The translations under genes and the position numbers were made by a program. From Pirellulales bacterium (lineage in GTDB: Bacteria > Planctomycetota > Planctomycetia > Pirellulales > JAEUIK01), in contig JAHBXR010000011.1 of assembly GCA_019636335.1 (NCBI GenBank), forward strand, positions 145,742-209,741: a stretch of 64,000 nucleotides of DNA. Direction: 5' to 3'. The stretch's first letter is position 1; the number at the start of each line of letters is the position of its first letter. Positions 7,500-18,567 of this stretch are shown here, piece after piece. The notes under the pieces are model-generated. The model did not search any database. It saw nothing but the letters and a program-made list of their open reading frames with translations, and was not told where the DNA came from.

Positions 7500-9857
7500 C
7501 TATTCAAACTGCAATGCCTGAAACACCTCCGCGACTGCGGCAGCGCTTTTTTCCACGTTGCCTCGCAGTTTTGAAACGCCTATTCGGCCTTCACCTGAGA
7601 TCTGTCCGGTGTTGATCGTGCCGCGAACCTCCCATCCGGCAACGCGCAGAGCAGCCAAGGCGCGATCCTTCGCACGCGGAAGCCACTTCTTGACGTTCTG
7701 GTGGTGCTCACCTCCAGTCTTAAGCCATTGAAACGTACAGATCACTTGCTGCAAATCTTCGTTCGCTTCTACAACTAGCTTGATGGAAGCCATATCACAT
7801 TGCGCTTGAAGGCGGTCCGAGTTCCAAGAATAACGATTCGGAAATGCCCTGGCAGCAATCTCTTCAGCGAGTAATTCAGCGGACGCAACTCGTTCAGGGG
7901 CAGTCGCTGCATCTCGAAGCCTAACTAGTTCATCCTCTATTCTTGCGACATCGAGTCGTTGCTCCTGTTTGTCTCGCGTAGCGCTGTGGATCAGCCTGCC
8001 GAACCGGTTAGGTAGCGACTCCCAAGCGGCACATGGGTGCTTGCGAGCACATTCCTGCAACGTCTCGTTCCAGTCGGAATAACGGTGTTGTCCAAATCGT
8101 GGCTCAATCGCTGATCGCATGAAGTACAGTGTCATTCCAATCCCGAAGGAGTCTACCGCAGCGTTCCGTGTCGATACGCCCGAGCTGCGGTCAACCTGTT
8201 CTGGTGCAAGAAAGCCGTTCGTGGCACTCGGTTGCGAGATCGACACATCGAGTGAATCCAAATGATAGGACAAGTCAAAGTCGAGGACCCATAGTTTCAC
8301 TTGTTCCCATTTTGGATCAGGTCCCCAGCACCCTTCAAGCATTATGTTTGAAGGCCGAATATCCCTGTGCAAGACCCGTTGCGGCAGCCTATGTGAAGTT
8401 CGGATGATCTCAGCGAGCCGCACTGCCCATTTGAGTAGGACGTCCCAGTCACGCAATACTCCTTTACGAACGGCCTCTGCAAGGTCTATGCCTTCTATGA
8501 AATCCATAGCAACCATCGCAGGGATTTCGGACGCGTTGTAGTACTTTACAACCCCATCTAGATTTGCCTCTGTCAATATCCTCATTGACTGAACACCGCG
8601 TCGAAAGCTATGGAGCATCTCCCGATTCGACCGAACTCGCTCGTGAAGGATCTTTAAGGCATACATGCGCTCTTCGCTATCCGTTGCGCGATACACCGTA
8701 CCGAACGCGCCGTCAGCGCACTTCTCATGCAATGTATATCCAAGCACGTTGTTTTTTGGCGGATCGAGTGAGACGTACCAGGCGCGATAAATTGCTTCGG
8801 AGTACTTTGACGCGAATTGCTCAAACTCGTTTATGCTTTCTTCGTTTGTGTCAGCAAGTATTGCCGAAGCCTTTGCATTGAGAATCTGTCGTATGTCGGT
8901 CGCCGACCTTTGCTCCAATTCATCTGGAGCGGGCACTTCAGCACTTTCAATCGGTACCTTGGGGCGGACTGGCCGCGCAGCCGTCTCCACCGGCTTGTAT
9001 TGCTGTAGGTCGTCAAAAAGTTCATTCAACTCAGAATGGTTCCCATCCCGAGCGTTGTATTCAATTAGGCGAATGCCGGACTCTTCTGCCCACGCCCTCT
9101 TGTCGCGGCCAAGATGAGTGATCCAAAAATGGTTGCCGCAGTCGATTCCTAGCTGTGTCAAGCGCCTTAGGTGGCCACCAGCTGCTATGTCATCGGCGGT
9201 GATGCCAACAAATACGACTGTTCTCGCGGAAAAGCATGTCGATAGTAGATTGTCGTAGCCGTGTTGACTAAAGAGTCGTTGTAGATCACTCGCAGTAAAC
9301 ACCCAGCTAGACACATCTTCTAGTTGCCCGTGGAGATGTGCCTGCCAGGGGACCTGTCCCTTTAGTAGGTGGGTAAACTGTCCGGCTCGCTCTCCAGAGA
9401 ATTCGTGAAGTAGTTTTCCGCCAAAAACAGTAGTGAAGGCGCGTGTCGCAATACGGTCGATATTCAGATTCAATAGACCGGATATACCGAGCTTCCACAG
9501 TCGTTCGTAGATTGGAGGTATGCTGCAAGTTTCGGCACCGCGAAATGCTCTCCGAATTGCCGACTTGTATGATTCGCTGCCTAGTTTTTCTTTCAGCAGG
9601 CCAAAGGCATTCCACAAATTCGGATCCACGGCGGCAGCATCAGCACATCTCCGAAGTGTAAGCTGGGTTTCTGGGTCAGATATCGCTTGCGCCAGCTTTC
9701 GCAGTTCTGTAACGAGTAAGTCACGAAGTTGAGCCCACGTGGGCATTCCTGCCGCTACACTTAGTCCGGCACCTACCCACGCAATGAGGGGATCAGACCG
9801 TTCGGCTACGATACTTCGAAGATCTTCGTAAGCAGATTGCGAGGTATTAAATGACAT
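7500..9857 (-). CDS. SIR2-like NADase domain fused to Ser/Thr protein kinase
   Basis: 785 residues in three parts. Residues about 20-290 are a SIR2_2-type domain: GAGLSVAAGMPTW (29-41), NLNID (130-134, equivalent of sirtuin TQNID) and LHG (175-177) keep the NAD-contacting Gly-Ala-Gly, Asn, Asp and catalytic His. A linker leads to a protein kinase domain (about 370-650): glycine loop DGAFGTVYRA, Lys402 in ALKIL, HRDIRPSN (497-504), DFD instead of DFG (526-528), and APE (551-553). The last 120 residues are an unrecognised domain. SIR2-like NADases are common effectors of anti-phage systems; a fused kinase could sense or activate. The gene is clearly AT-richer than its neighbours (27 of 60 G/C at 8521-8580 against 43 of 60 at 12001-12060) and stands alone between rtcB and dnaE, suggesting transfer. 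Function is inferred. Confidence 0.85.
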   Translation of the reverse strand: MSFNTSQSAYEDLRSIVAERSDPLIAWVGAGLSVAAGMPTWAQLRDLLVTELRKLAQAISDPETQLTLRRCADAAAVDPNLWNAFGLLKEKLGSESYKSAIRRAFRGAETCSIPPIYERLWKLGISGLLNLNIDRIATRAFTTVFGGKLLHEFSGERAGQFTHLLKGQVPWQAHLHGQLEDVSSWVFTASDLQRLFSQHGYDNLLSTCFSARTVVFVGITADDIAAGGHLRRLTQLGIDCGNHFWITHLGRDKRAWAEESGIRLIEYNARDGNHSELNELFDDLQQYKPVETAARPVRPKVPIESAEVPAPDELEQRSATDIRQILNAKASAILADTNEESINEFEQFASKYSEAIYRAWYVSLDPPKNNVLGYTLHEKCADGAFGTVYRATDSEERMYALKILHERVRSNREMLHSFRRGVQSMRILTEANLDGVVKYYNASEIPAMVAMDFIEGIDLAEAVRKGVLRDWDVLLKWAVRLAEIIRTSHRLPQRVLHRDIRPSNIMLEGCWGPDPKWEQVKLWVLDFDLSYHLDSLDVSISQPSATNGFLAPEQVDRSSGVSTRNAAVDSFGIGMTLYFMRSAIEPRFGQHRYSDWNETLQECARKHPCAAWESLPNRFGRLIHSATRDKQEQRLDVARIEDELVRLRDAATAPERVASAELLAEEIAARAFPNRYSWNSDRLQAQCDMASIKLVVEANEDLQQVICTFQWLKTGGEHHQNVKKWLPRAKDRALAALRVAGWEVRGTINTGQISGEGRIGVSKLRGNVEKSAAAVAEVFQALQFE

Positions 9858-9994
9858 GTTGACCTGCCCTTATCGCGCGGACTCACTTAGTGCGGCATTG
9901 TTAAACACCACATGCGATCAGTTTAAGCGAGCGAAGTCAAGAGGCTATCAGGGTGATTAAAGCGAGGTTCTATCGCTCTTGATGGAATATTCGA

Positions 9995-12900
9995 TCACCC
10001 CCTCGCACCAGCTCGTTCGTATCCGTTCTTCTGACGTTGCGGTGCCGCCGGCTTGGGTGGTTCGGCGACGAGGCTCAATTGCCCTGGGCCGAGAAGTTCC
10101 TCCACGCGGCGGCGCATTTCGGCGTTCACCTCGACGCGCATCTTGTCGCACTGGCAGCGGACGCGACTGCCGTCGTTCAGCGTCAGCACCAGGTGCAGTT
10201 CGTGCTGGCCCGGGTAGCCGCGGAGGATCTCGTAGAGGCGCTCGAGCCCGCGCTCGCTGTGCGTCGCTTCGCTGACGCGGATGCGCACGCCCTTCGTGAA
10301 ACGCCCGTCCAGCTCGGCCATGGGAATCAACTCGTTGACGATCAGGTTCGCCTCTTCGCTACCGGGGCGCTTGTCGACGGCGCCGCGGATCACCAGGATC
10401 GCGTCGGGGGCGACCAGCTCGCCGCATTTGGCGAAATCGTCGGGCCAGAGAATGCAGCGCATCATGCCGGCGGTGTCTTCGAGATCGAACATGGCGTACT
10501 TCGTCGCCGTGCTACCCGGCCGTGCGTTCTTCGTGTGCGAGAACTTGATGGCCGAGAGCATGCCTCCCACGATTACCTCGGCGCGGTTCGAGAGTTGCGC
10601 CGCCTCGACCGTGGTGTGGGAGCAGAAGAGCCTGAGCTTCTCTTCGAATTCGGCCAGCGGATGGCTGGTGAGATAGAAGCCCAGCACTTCCTTTTCGGCG
10701 GCCAACTTTTCGCGTTCTTCGAGCTCGGGGATGTCGGGCAGGCTGGCCTGCACGGCGGCGGGCGAATCGTCTTCCTCGGCATCGTCGAAGAGTCCCTTCT
10801 GGCCACTGCGGCGATCGGCCAGCGTGGCGGCACCCGCCTGCAGGGCGCGCTCGAGCACCGCCAGCAGTTGCGAACGCCGCGCGCCGCTGAAGTCGAACGC
10901 TCCCGCCTTGATGAGCGATTCGATGGTCGAGCGGTTGACCACCGCCGGGTCGAGCCGGCAGCAGAAGTCGTACAGATCGCGGAAGGGGCCATCCTTCTTC
11001 CGCGCGGCCTTGATGGCCTCGGCGGCCAGCACCCCGCAACCTTTGATGGCGGCGAGGCCGAAGCAGATCTTGCCGTCGGCCACCGTGAAATCACCTTCGG
11101 AGAGATTCACGTTGGGCGGCACCACGGTGATCTGCATGCGGTGGCAGTCTTCGAGATGCTCGACCAGCGAATCCTTGCGTTTGAAGTTGCGCCCCTGGAT
11201 ATCGCCCGAGAGGAGCGCCGCCATGAACTCGACCTGATAGTGCGCCTTCAGGTAGGCGGTCATGTAGGCGATGAGCGCGTAGGCCGTGGAGTGGCTCTTA
11301 TTAAAACCGTAGCCGGCGAACTTCTCGACCATGCCGAACAGTTCTTCGGCATCTTTCGAGGAGAGGCCTTTTTCCGTGGCGCCGGTGATGAACTCGCCGC
11401 GGAACTTGGCGATGATCTCCAGCTTTTTCTTGCTGATGGCCTTGATGCACGTGTAGGCACTCGAGAGCTCGATGCCTCCCAGCGCGTTCAAGATGCGCAT
11501 CACCTGTTCCTGGTAGACCATCACGCCGTGCGTCTCTTCGAGAATGTCGCGCATCACGGGGTGCTTGTACTCGGCCTGCTGGCGGCCGTGCTTCACCTCG
11601 ATGTAGTCGTCGACCATGCCCCCTTCGAGCGGGCCGGGACGATAGAGCGCCGCGGTGGCGATGATGTCGCGGAAGTGGTCGGGCTTCATCCGCTGCAGCA
11701 GGTCGCGAATGCCGCCGCTTTCGAGTTGGAAGATGCCCTTCGTCTCGCCGCGGCAGAGGAGCGCGAAGGTCGGCTTGTCCTCGAGCGGGAACTTATACGG
11801 GTCCACACGCTCGCCGGTCGTCTGCTCGATCAGGTCGACCGCCTTCGAGAGAATCGTCAAGTTCCGCAGCCCGAGGAAGTCCATCTTCAGCAGGCCGGCC
11901 GCCTCGACGTCCCCCATGGCCCACTGGGTGATCGTTTCTTCTTTGTCCTTCACGCGGCACAGCGGCACGTACTCGTCGAGCGGCCGATCGGCGATCACCA
12001 CCGCCGCGGCGTGGGTGCCGACATTGCGCGCGAGGCCCTCGATCTTCATCGCCAGCGTGATGACCTCGCGGATCTCGCCGTCGCGATCGAAGGCGGCCTT
12101 GAGTTCCGCGCTCTTCTCGAGCGCGGAGGCGAGCGTGATGTGCAATTCCTCGGGCACCATGGCCACGATCGAGTCGACCCGCGCGATGGGGAGCCCCAGC
12201 ACGCGTCCCACGTCGCGGATGGCCGCCTTGGCCGCCAATGTGCCGAACGTGCCGATCTGCGCGACGTTCGCCTCGCCGTACTTGTCTTTCACGTACTGGA
12301 TCACCTCGCCACGGCGATCCTTGCAGAAATCGATATCGATATCGGGTGCTTCCTTGCGGCTCTTGTCGAGGAAGCGCTCGAAGAGCAGGTCGTAGCGCAA
12401 GGGACAGACGTGACTCATGCCCAGGGCAAAGGCCACAAGCGAGCCGACCCCCGAGCCGCGCGCGGTGGCCGGAATGTCGCGCTCGCTGGCAAACCGCACG
12501 AAGTCCCACACGATGAGGAAGTAATTGGCAAAACCGAGCGTGTTAATTACTTCAAGCTCGCGCTCGAGCCGGTCGATTACTTCGGTCGAAAGCTGACCGT
12601 CGACCAGACGCTCGGCGTCTTCCGCGTAGCGGCGCTCGAGCCCCGCGATGCAAAGCTCGCGCAGGTATTCGGCCGCGGTTTTCTCGGGCGGAAGCTGAAA
12701 CGAGGGGAAGTGGCGTTTGCCGAGCTCGAGATCGATGTCGACCCGATCGGCAATCTCCTGGCTGCGGGCCACCGCGTCTTCGTAGCCGGGGAAGGCGGCG
12801 TACATCTCTTCCGGCTCGCGGAGATAGAAGAGATCCCCCTCCATCCGCATGCGATTCACGTCGGTGCGGAACTTGCCCGTATTGATGCAGAGCAGCACAT

Positions 12901-13576
12901 CCTGCGCCTCGGCATCCTCGCGATTGACGTAGTGGGCATCGCTGGTGGCCACCAGGGGCAGGCCCATGCGCTGTGCCACATCGACGGCCCCTTCCATCGC
13001 CAGACGTTGGATCTCGAGGCCGTTGTTCTGGATCTCGATGAAGTAGCGATCGCCGAACACCCCGCTGAACCAACGGGCGATTTCCTGAGACTCGGCGATG
13101 TTGGGCTCGGCTCCCACGCCACGCAGGATGGCGCGGCTGAACTCGCCCGACACGCAGCCGCTGAGACAGATGAGTCCTTCGTTGTGCGCGGCGAGCAACT
13201 CGCGATCGATGCGTGGCTTGCGATAGAAGCCTTCGAGATAAGCCGCCGAGGCCAACTTGAGCAGGTTGCGAAAGCCGGTGCGATTCTGCGCGAGCAGCGT
13301 CAGATGGTAGCTTGCCTCGTCGTTCTTGCTGGCCTCTTTCTTGAACCGGCTCTCTGGGGCGACGTAGGCCTCGTAGCCCACGATCGGGTTGATGCCGGCA
13401 TCCCGCGCTTTGCGATAGAACTCGAGCGCCCCGTGCAGGTTGCCGTGGTCGGTCAGCGCCAGGGCGTTCATGCCGGCCGACTTGGCCTTCTTGACCAGTC
13501 CGCCGATCGAACTGGCGCCGTCCAGCAGGCTGAAATGGCTATGGCAGTGGAGGTGGACGAAGGGGCGGGTGCTCAT
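9995..13576 (-). CDS. dnaE: DNA polymerase III alpha subunit
   Basis: 1193 residues from ATG 13576 (MSTRPFVHLHCHSHFSLLDG), preceded by GAGGAG four to five bases upstream; an in-frame extension to 13639 lacks family sequence. Replicative polymerase catalysing leading and lagging strand synthesis. N-terminal PHP domain starts with HCHSHFSLLDGAS and LTDHGNLHGAL; the polymerase palm has GSGVGSLVAFALGMSHV and the catalytic PDIDIDF. Late regions include the HhH-containing segment (KAISKKKLEIIAKFRGEF) and a C-terminal OB fold (VIVGGMLSAIKFSHTKNA). Length fits DnaE1. Extensive open frames on the opposite strand are artefacts of high third-position GC. Confidence 0.97.
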   Translation of the reverse strand: MSTRPFVHLHCHSHFSLLDGASSIGGLVKKAKSAGMNALALTDHGNLHGALEFYRKARDAGINPIVGYEAYVAPESRFKKEASKNDEASYHLTLLAQNRTGFRNLLKLASAAYLEGFYRKPRIDRELLAAHNEGLICLSGCVSGEFSRAILRGVGAEPNIAESQEIARWFSGVFGDRYFIEIQNNGLEIQRLAMEGAVDVAQRMGLPLVATSDAHYVNREDAEAQDVLLCINTGKFRTDVNRMRMEGDLFYLREPEEMYAAFPGYEDAVARSQEIADRVDIDLELGKRHFPSFQLPPEKTAAEYLRELCIAGLERRYAEDAERLVDGQLSTEVIDRLERELEVINTLGFANYFLIVWDFVRFASERDIPATARGSGVGSLVAFALGMSHVCPLRYDLLFERFLDKSRKEAPDIDIDFCKDRRGEVIQYVKDKYGEANVAQIGTFGTLAAKAAIRDVGRVLGLPIARVDSIVAMVPEELHITLASALEKSAELKAAFDRDGEIREVITLAMKIEGLARNVGTHAAAVVIADRPLDEYVPLCRVKDKEETITQWAMGDVEAAGLLKMDFLGLRNLTILSKAVDLIEQTTGERVDPYKFPLEDKPTFALLCRGETKGIFQLESGGIRDLLQRMKPDHFRDIIATAALYRPGPLEGGMVDDYIEVKHGRQQAEYKHPVMRDILEETHGVMVYQEQVMRILNALGGIELSSAYTCIKAISKKKLEIIAKFRGEFITGATEKGLSSKDAEELFGMVEKFAGYGFNKSHSTAYALIAYMTAYLKAHYQVEFMAALLSGDIQGRNFKRKDSLVEHLEDCHRMQITVVPPNVNLSEGDFTVADGKICFGLAAIKGCGVLAAEAIKAARKKDGPFRDLYDFCCRLDPAVVNRSTIESLIKAGAFDFSGARRSQLLAVLERALQAGAATLADRRSGQKGLFDDAEEDDSPAAVQASLPDIPELEEREKLAAEKEVLGFYLTSHPLAEFEEKLRLFCSHTTVEAAQLSNRAEVIVGGMLSAIKFSHTKNARPGSTATKYAMFDLEDTAGMMRCILWPDDFAKCGELVAPDAILVIRGAVDKRPGSEEANLIVNELIPMAELDGRFTKGVRIRVSEATHSERGLERLYEILRGYPGQHELHLVLTLNDGSRVRCQCDKMRVEVNAEMRRRVEELLGPGQLSLVAEPPKPAAPQRQKNGYERAGARG

Positions 13577-13678
13577 GGGACTCCTCAGAGCAAAGCGGCG
13601 GTCCATCGGCAAACCGAGCGGCGCGATTGGAACGGTCATTCTACCCTGCTGCCGGGCACCTTCAACGCAGTAGGAGAA

Positions 13679-13915
13679 GGCTCACGCGGAGCCGCGGAAT
13701 CGCGGAGGATTGGGGGATTTTAACGCCAAGACGCAGAGGCGCAGAGGCGCAAAGGCGCAAAGGAATGCTGTGTAGGGGTCACTGCTGATTCAAGAGGCAA
13801 TTGCACTTGGAAGGATTGCGGGACTTGGACCGCCGCTGGTGAATCAATCGTTAGTTATTTCCCTTTGCGTCTCTGCGTCTTGGCGTCTTGGCGTTAAAAA
13901 TGCTCCGCGTGAGCT
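13679..13915. repeat. inverted-repeat element with 8-nt-period arms
   Basis: Left arm: GCTCACGCGGAG (about 13680-13691), then from 13718 TTTTAACGCC followed by AAGACGCAGAGGCGCAGAGG-type units to about 13763. Right arm: CCTTTGCGTC units at 13862-13897 ending GCGTTAAAAA, then GCTCCGCGTGAGC (13902-13914). The two arms are near reverse complements, so the roughly 235-bp element can fold into one long hairpin. It occupies most of the 430-bp gap between dnaE and acs. Confidence 0.8.
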
Positions 13916-14006
13916 TGTTTGCCGAAGAATTGACACGCGCCGGAGGGTGCCCAACAATGACGGGTCTATTCACTGTCAGGGGAAACTCGAGCGGGAGATT
14001 TCGAGG

Positions 14007-15971
<1,965 letters not shown>

Positions 15972-15973
15972 GA

Positions 15974-16245
15974 GCTCACGCGGAGCCGCGGAATTCTTTG
16001 AACGCAAAGACGCCAAGGCGCAGTGACGCAGAGAACCTGAATGTTTGCCGCAAGCCAAACGGCGGTGTGGCACTGCTGGCTTGCCCAGCGGTCGAGATCG
16101 CGGCAGATGCTGTCTGGCAGAACTGCCCTCATACGCTGGATCAACAGGTGTTCCCGCTGCTGGACAAGCCAGCAGTGCCACGCGAAGGCATTTCCCGGGA
16201 TTTCTCATCTATCTTTGCGTCTTTGCGACTTTGCGTTGAAATCCC
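15974..16245. repeat. inverted-repeat element with nested GGCACTGCTGG hairpin
   Basis: Left: GCTCACGCGGAG at 15975, then AACGCAAAG/ACGCCAAG units to about 16032. Right: CTTTGCGT/CTTTGCGA/CTTTGCGT at 16213-16240. Nested inside are GTGGCACTGCTGGC (16067-16080) and its inverted partner GCCAGCAGTGCCAC (16168-16181). The whole 345-bp gap between acs and the DUF1501 gene is thus repeat-derived. Confidence 0.75.
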
Positions 16246-16315
16246 TGTCGGCACAAAGACCAGGGTTAGTCTTCCCCCGCCGGTCGGGCTATACTGAGCG
16301 GCCGGAGGATTCTCG

Positions 16316-17722
16316 ATGGATGCCGCACACGGTCGATCCCATGCCGAGCAGCACGCCTTCACGCATTTCCATGCGCGGCGGCGCGAGGGGCTGACCGTCG
16401 TCGACCGGCGTGGCATGCTCAAGGCCAGCCTGCTGGGCATCGGCGGATTGACGCTGCCCGACCTGCTGCGTCTGCGCCACCAGGCGGCCGCCGCGGGCCG
16501 GCCGTTGCCGGGTCGCAAGAGCGTCATTCTGCTCTGGATGACCGGAGGCCCCAGCCACATCGATACCTGGGACGTCAAGCCCGACGCTCCCGTCGAGATC
16601 CGCGGCCCCTTCCGCACGATTCAATCGGCGCTTCCCGGCGTGTTGCTCTGCGAGCATCTGCCGAAGCAGGCCGCGATGATGGATCGACTGACGATCATTC
16701 GCTCGATCGATGCGCGCGGGTCGAATCACGAGCCGAACCAGGTCTTTCAGACGGGCAACGTGCTGGCCGAGCCGCGCGTGAATCCCGAGGCCGATAAGTA
16801 TCCGGCGATTGCCGCCCTGGCCGCCAAGCTGCGCGGCGAGCAGCGTGCCGAGTTACCCCCTTATGTCGTGCTGAACATGAAGTCGACGTCGCACGTCGCC
16901 TGGGGGGGCTATCTCGGCAAGCAACACGATCCGTTCGACGGCAACAAGGTGGGCAAGCTGTTCGAGTTGCCCAGCGGGCTTTCGCACGAGCGGCTCTATT
17001 CGCGCCAGTCGGTCCTGCGGCAACTCGATCGCTTGCGGCGCGATCTCGATCGATCGGGCTCGCTGGCGGCGATGGATGCCTTCGAGCAACAGGCCGTCGA
17101 TATGGTCACCGGCGGCGTGGCGCAACGGGTGTTCGACCTGTCGCAAGAATCGGAAGAGACGCACCGCCGCTACACGAATCACGTCTGGTGTCAGCAGGCC
17201 CTGCTCGCGCGGCGACTCGTCGAAGCGGGCGTCAGCTTTGTCACCCTCGACATGAGCCATCACGGCGCTTCGGGGACGTGGGATACGCACGGCGACAACA
17301 TTCCGCCCTACGGCGGCATCATGAACGGGCTGCGTCCGCTGCTGCCCGTGTTCGACCACCTGCTGACGACGCTCGTCGAGGATCTGACCGAACGGGGCTT
17401 GATCGACGACGTGCTGGTGCTCGCCATGGGCGAATTCGGCCGCACGCCCAAGATCGGCACGCAGGGAAGCACCGACGGCCGCGACCACTGGCCGAACGTC
17501 ATGTCGATGACGCTGGCCGGGGGCGGGTTCCGTCATGGGCAGGTCATCGGCTCTTCGGAACGAGACGGTGGGCAGCCGAAGGAACGCCCCGTCACGCCCG
17601 GCGATCTCGCCGCCACGATCTATCACCACCTGGGCGTGCCGCTCGACGCGACCTATCTCGATCACCGCGGCCGCCCGCGATATATCGTCGAGAACGGCGC
17701 GCCGATTTCCGAGCTGCTCTAA
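16316..17722 (+). CDS. DUF1501 family protein (secreted, sulfatase-like fold)
   Basis: 468 residues from ATG 16316, with GGAGG seven bases upstream. Tat-type signal RRGMLKASLLGIGGLTLPDLL near residue 33, then the DUF1501 core: KSVILLWMTGGPSHIDTWDVK, PGVLLCEHLPKQAAMMDRLT, IRSIDARGSNHEPNQVFQTG, and the late MGEFGRTPKIGT and GRDHWPNVM. DUF1501 proteins are abundant in planctomycetes and share the alkaline-phosphatase/sulfatase fold; their substrates are unknown. No DUF1549/1553 partner is adjacent here, unlike the pair at 52-56 kb. Confidence 0.93.
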   Translation: MDAAHGRSHAEQHAFTHFHARRREGLTVVDRRGMLKASLLGIGGLTLPDLLRLRHQAAAAGRPLPGRKSVILLWMTGGPSHIDTWDVKPDAPVEIRGPFRTIQSALPGVLLCEHLPKQAAMMDRLTIIRSIDARGSNHEPNQVFQTGNVLAEPRVNPEADKYPAIAALAAKLRGEQRAELPPYVVLNMKSTSHVAWGGYLGKQHDPFDGNKVGKLFELPSGLSHERLYSRQSVLRQLDRLRRDLDRSGSLAAMDAFEQQAVDMVTGGVAQRVFDLSQESEETHRRYTNHVWCQQALLARRLVEAGVSFVTLDMSHHGASGTWDTHGDNIPPYGGIMNGLRPLLPVFDHLLTTLVEDLTERGLIDDVLVLAMGEFGRTPKIGTQGSTDGRDHWPNVMSMTLAGGGFRHGQVIGSSERDGGQPKERPVTPGDLAATIYHHLGVPLDATYLDHRGRPRYIVENGAPISELL

Positions 17723-17788
17723 TCCCCGGCTCGCGCAGAGGCGCGGAGGGGAGCTGAGGAGTAAGCTGCTCGTCAAATAGATCAGTCA

Positions 17789-17860
17789 AGTGGCACAGGT
17801 CGCCGACCTGTGCATTCGCCCTACTCAACATTCTTGCACAGGCCAGCGACCTGTGCCACT
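17789..17860. repeat. GTGGCACAGG-type intergenic hairpin element
   Basis: Contains the perfect hairpin GCACAGGTCGCCGACCTGTGC (17793-17813) and ends with ACCTGTGCCACT, the reverse complement of the opening AGTGGCACAGGT. A related copy is at 33842-33912. Sits between convergent genes, so it could also end transcription. Confidence 0.65.
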
Positions 17861-17901
17861 TTTGTTGCTGCACGCCCTTGCAATCTGCATGGTGGAACCA
17901 A

Positions 17902-18249
17902 CTACAGTCGCACGCCGAAACGGCGGGCCTGTTTGGTCATCGCGAACTGAAAGTATTGGAACGGGTGACGTGGCTGGCGTCGCGCCCAGAGGAAAACCTG
18001 CTCGACCTCTTTGCGCGGCAAGCGACCGGCGTCGACCTCGGTGACCACCTCGTCGACGAAGGCGAACTCGCTCTTGCGTCGCGACTTGAGTCCCTTGTTG
18101 AGCATGTCTTTCAGGTCGACTTGAATCGCGCCGTCCAGAGCGCGGCGTTCCGAGACGGCCCGTTGTTTGGCCAGCGCCGCCGGCAACCAGGAGACAACGG
18201 CGCCACCGACGAGCGCGGCCAGAAACGTGCGACGATGGAAGTACCGCAT
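17902..18249 (-). CDS. small secreted hypothetical protein (Tat-like signal)
   Basis: 115 residues starting MRYFHRRTFLAALVGGAVVSW, a twin-arginine-like signal with cleavage near ALA. The mature part is charged and helical (ALDGAIQVDLKDMLNKGLKS, then FAFVDEVVTEVDAGRLPRKE) and ends with FQFAMTKQARRFGVRL. Resembles small exported planctomycete proteins without known function. No catalytic motif. Confidence 0.65.
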   Translation of the reverse strand: MRYFHRRTFLAALVGGAVVSWLPAALAKQRAVSERRALDGAIQVDLKDMLNKGLKSRRKSEFAFVDEVVTEVDAGRLPRKEVEQVFLWARRQPRHPFQYFQFAMTKQARRFGVRL

Positions 18250-18567
18250 GAAGTGCGCCTCCCGACGCGTGGTCGTGACAGGGATCTTGCCGTGGTGGAT
18301 GTGGGAAAGCCACCGAGAAAAGAGGGGAGACTTCTAATCGGTTCTGCCGGGGCCGGCAAGCCCGACCTCGCGATACGCCGACAAAGACAGGCGTTCACAT
18401 CGCGCGCTGCTAGCACGCGTTGCAGGCAGAAGGGGGCGACTGCATTCGACCTTGACCCTGCGGTTCGCAGCCACCTATACTCCCCGCCCTTCGCGGTGAA
18501 TTAGAGTCTCTTGGGCTTGAGACACGTCCGCGTCCGCATTCAACGATCGTGCTAGGGAGAGAACGCG
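18250..18567. other. divergent intergenic region
   Basis: 318 bases between two divergent genes for exported proteins; likely carries both promoters. No repeat or structured RNA recognised. Confidence 0.4.

Noticed and set aside
10037..13723. A very long open frame opposite dnaE
   Set aside because: It is the antisense of dnaE in a high-GC gene with few stops; its sequence lacks any family motif and overlaps a certain gene.
13718..13900. CRISPR array suspected because of short regular units
   Set aside because: The period is 8 bases with no spacers of uniform length; arms are inverted, not direct, and no cas gene is near.
13839..14006. Longer N-terminus for acs
   Set aside because: The upstream codons overlap the inverted-repeat element and lack Acs similarity; the ribosome site favours 14007.
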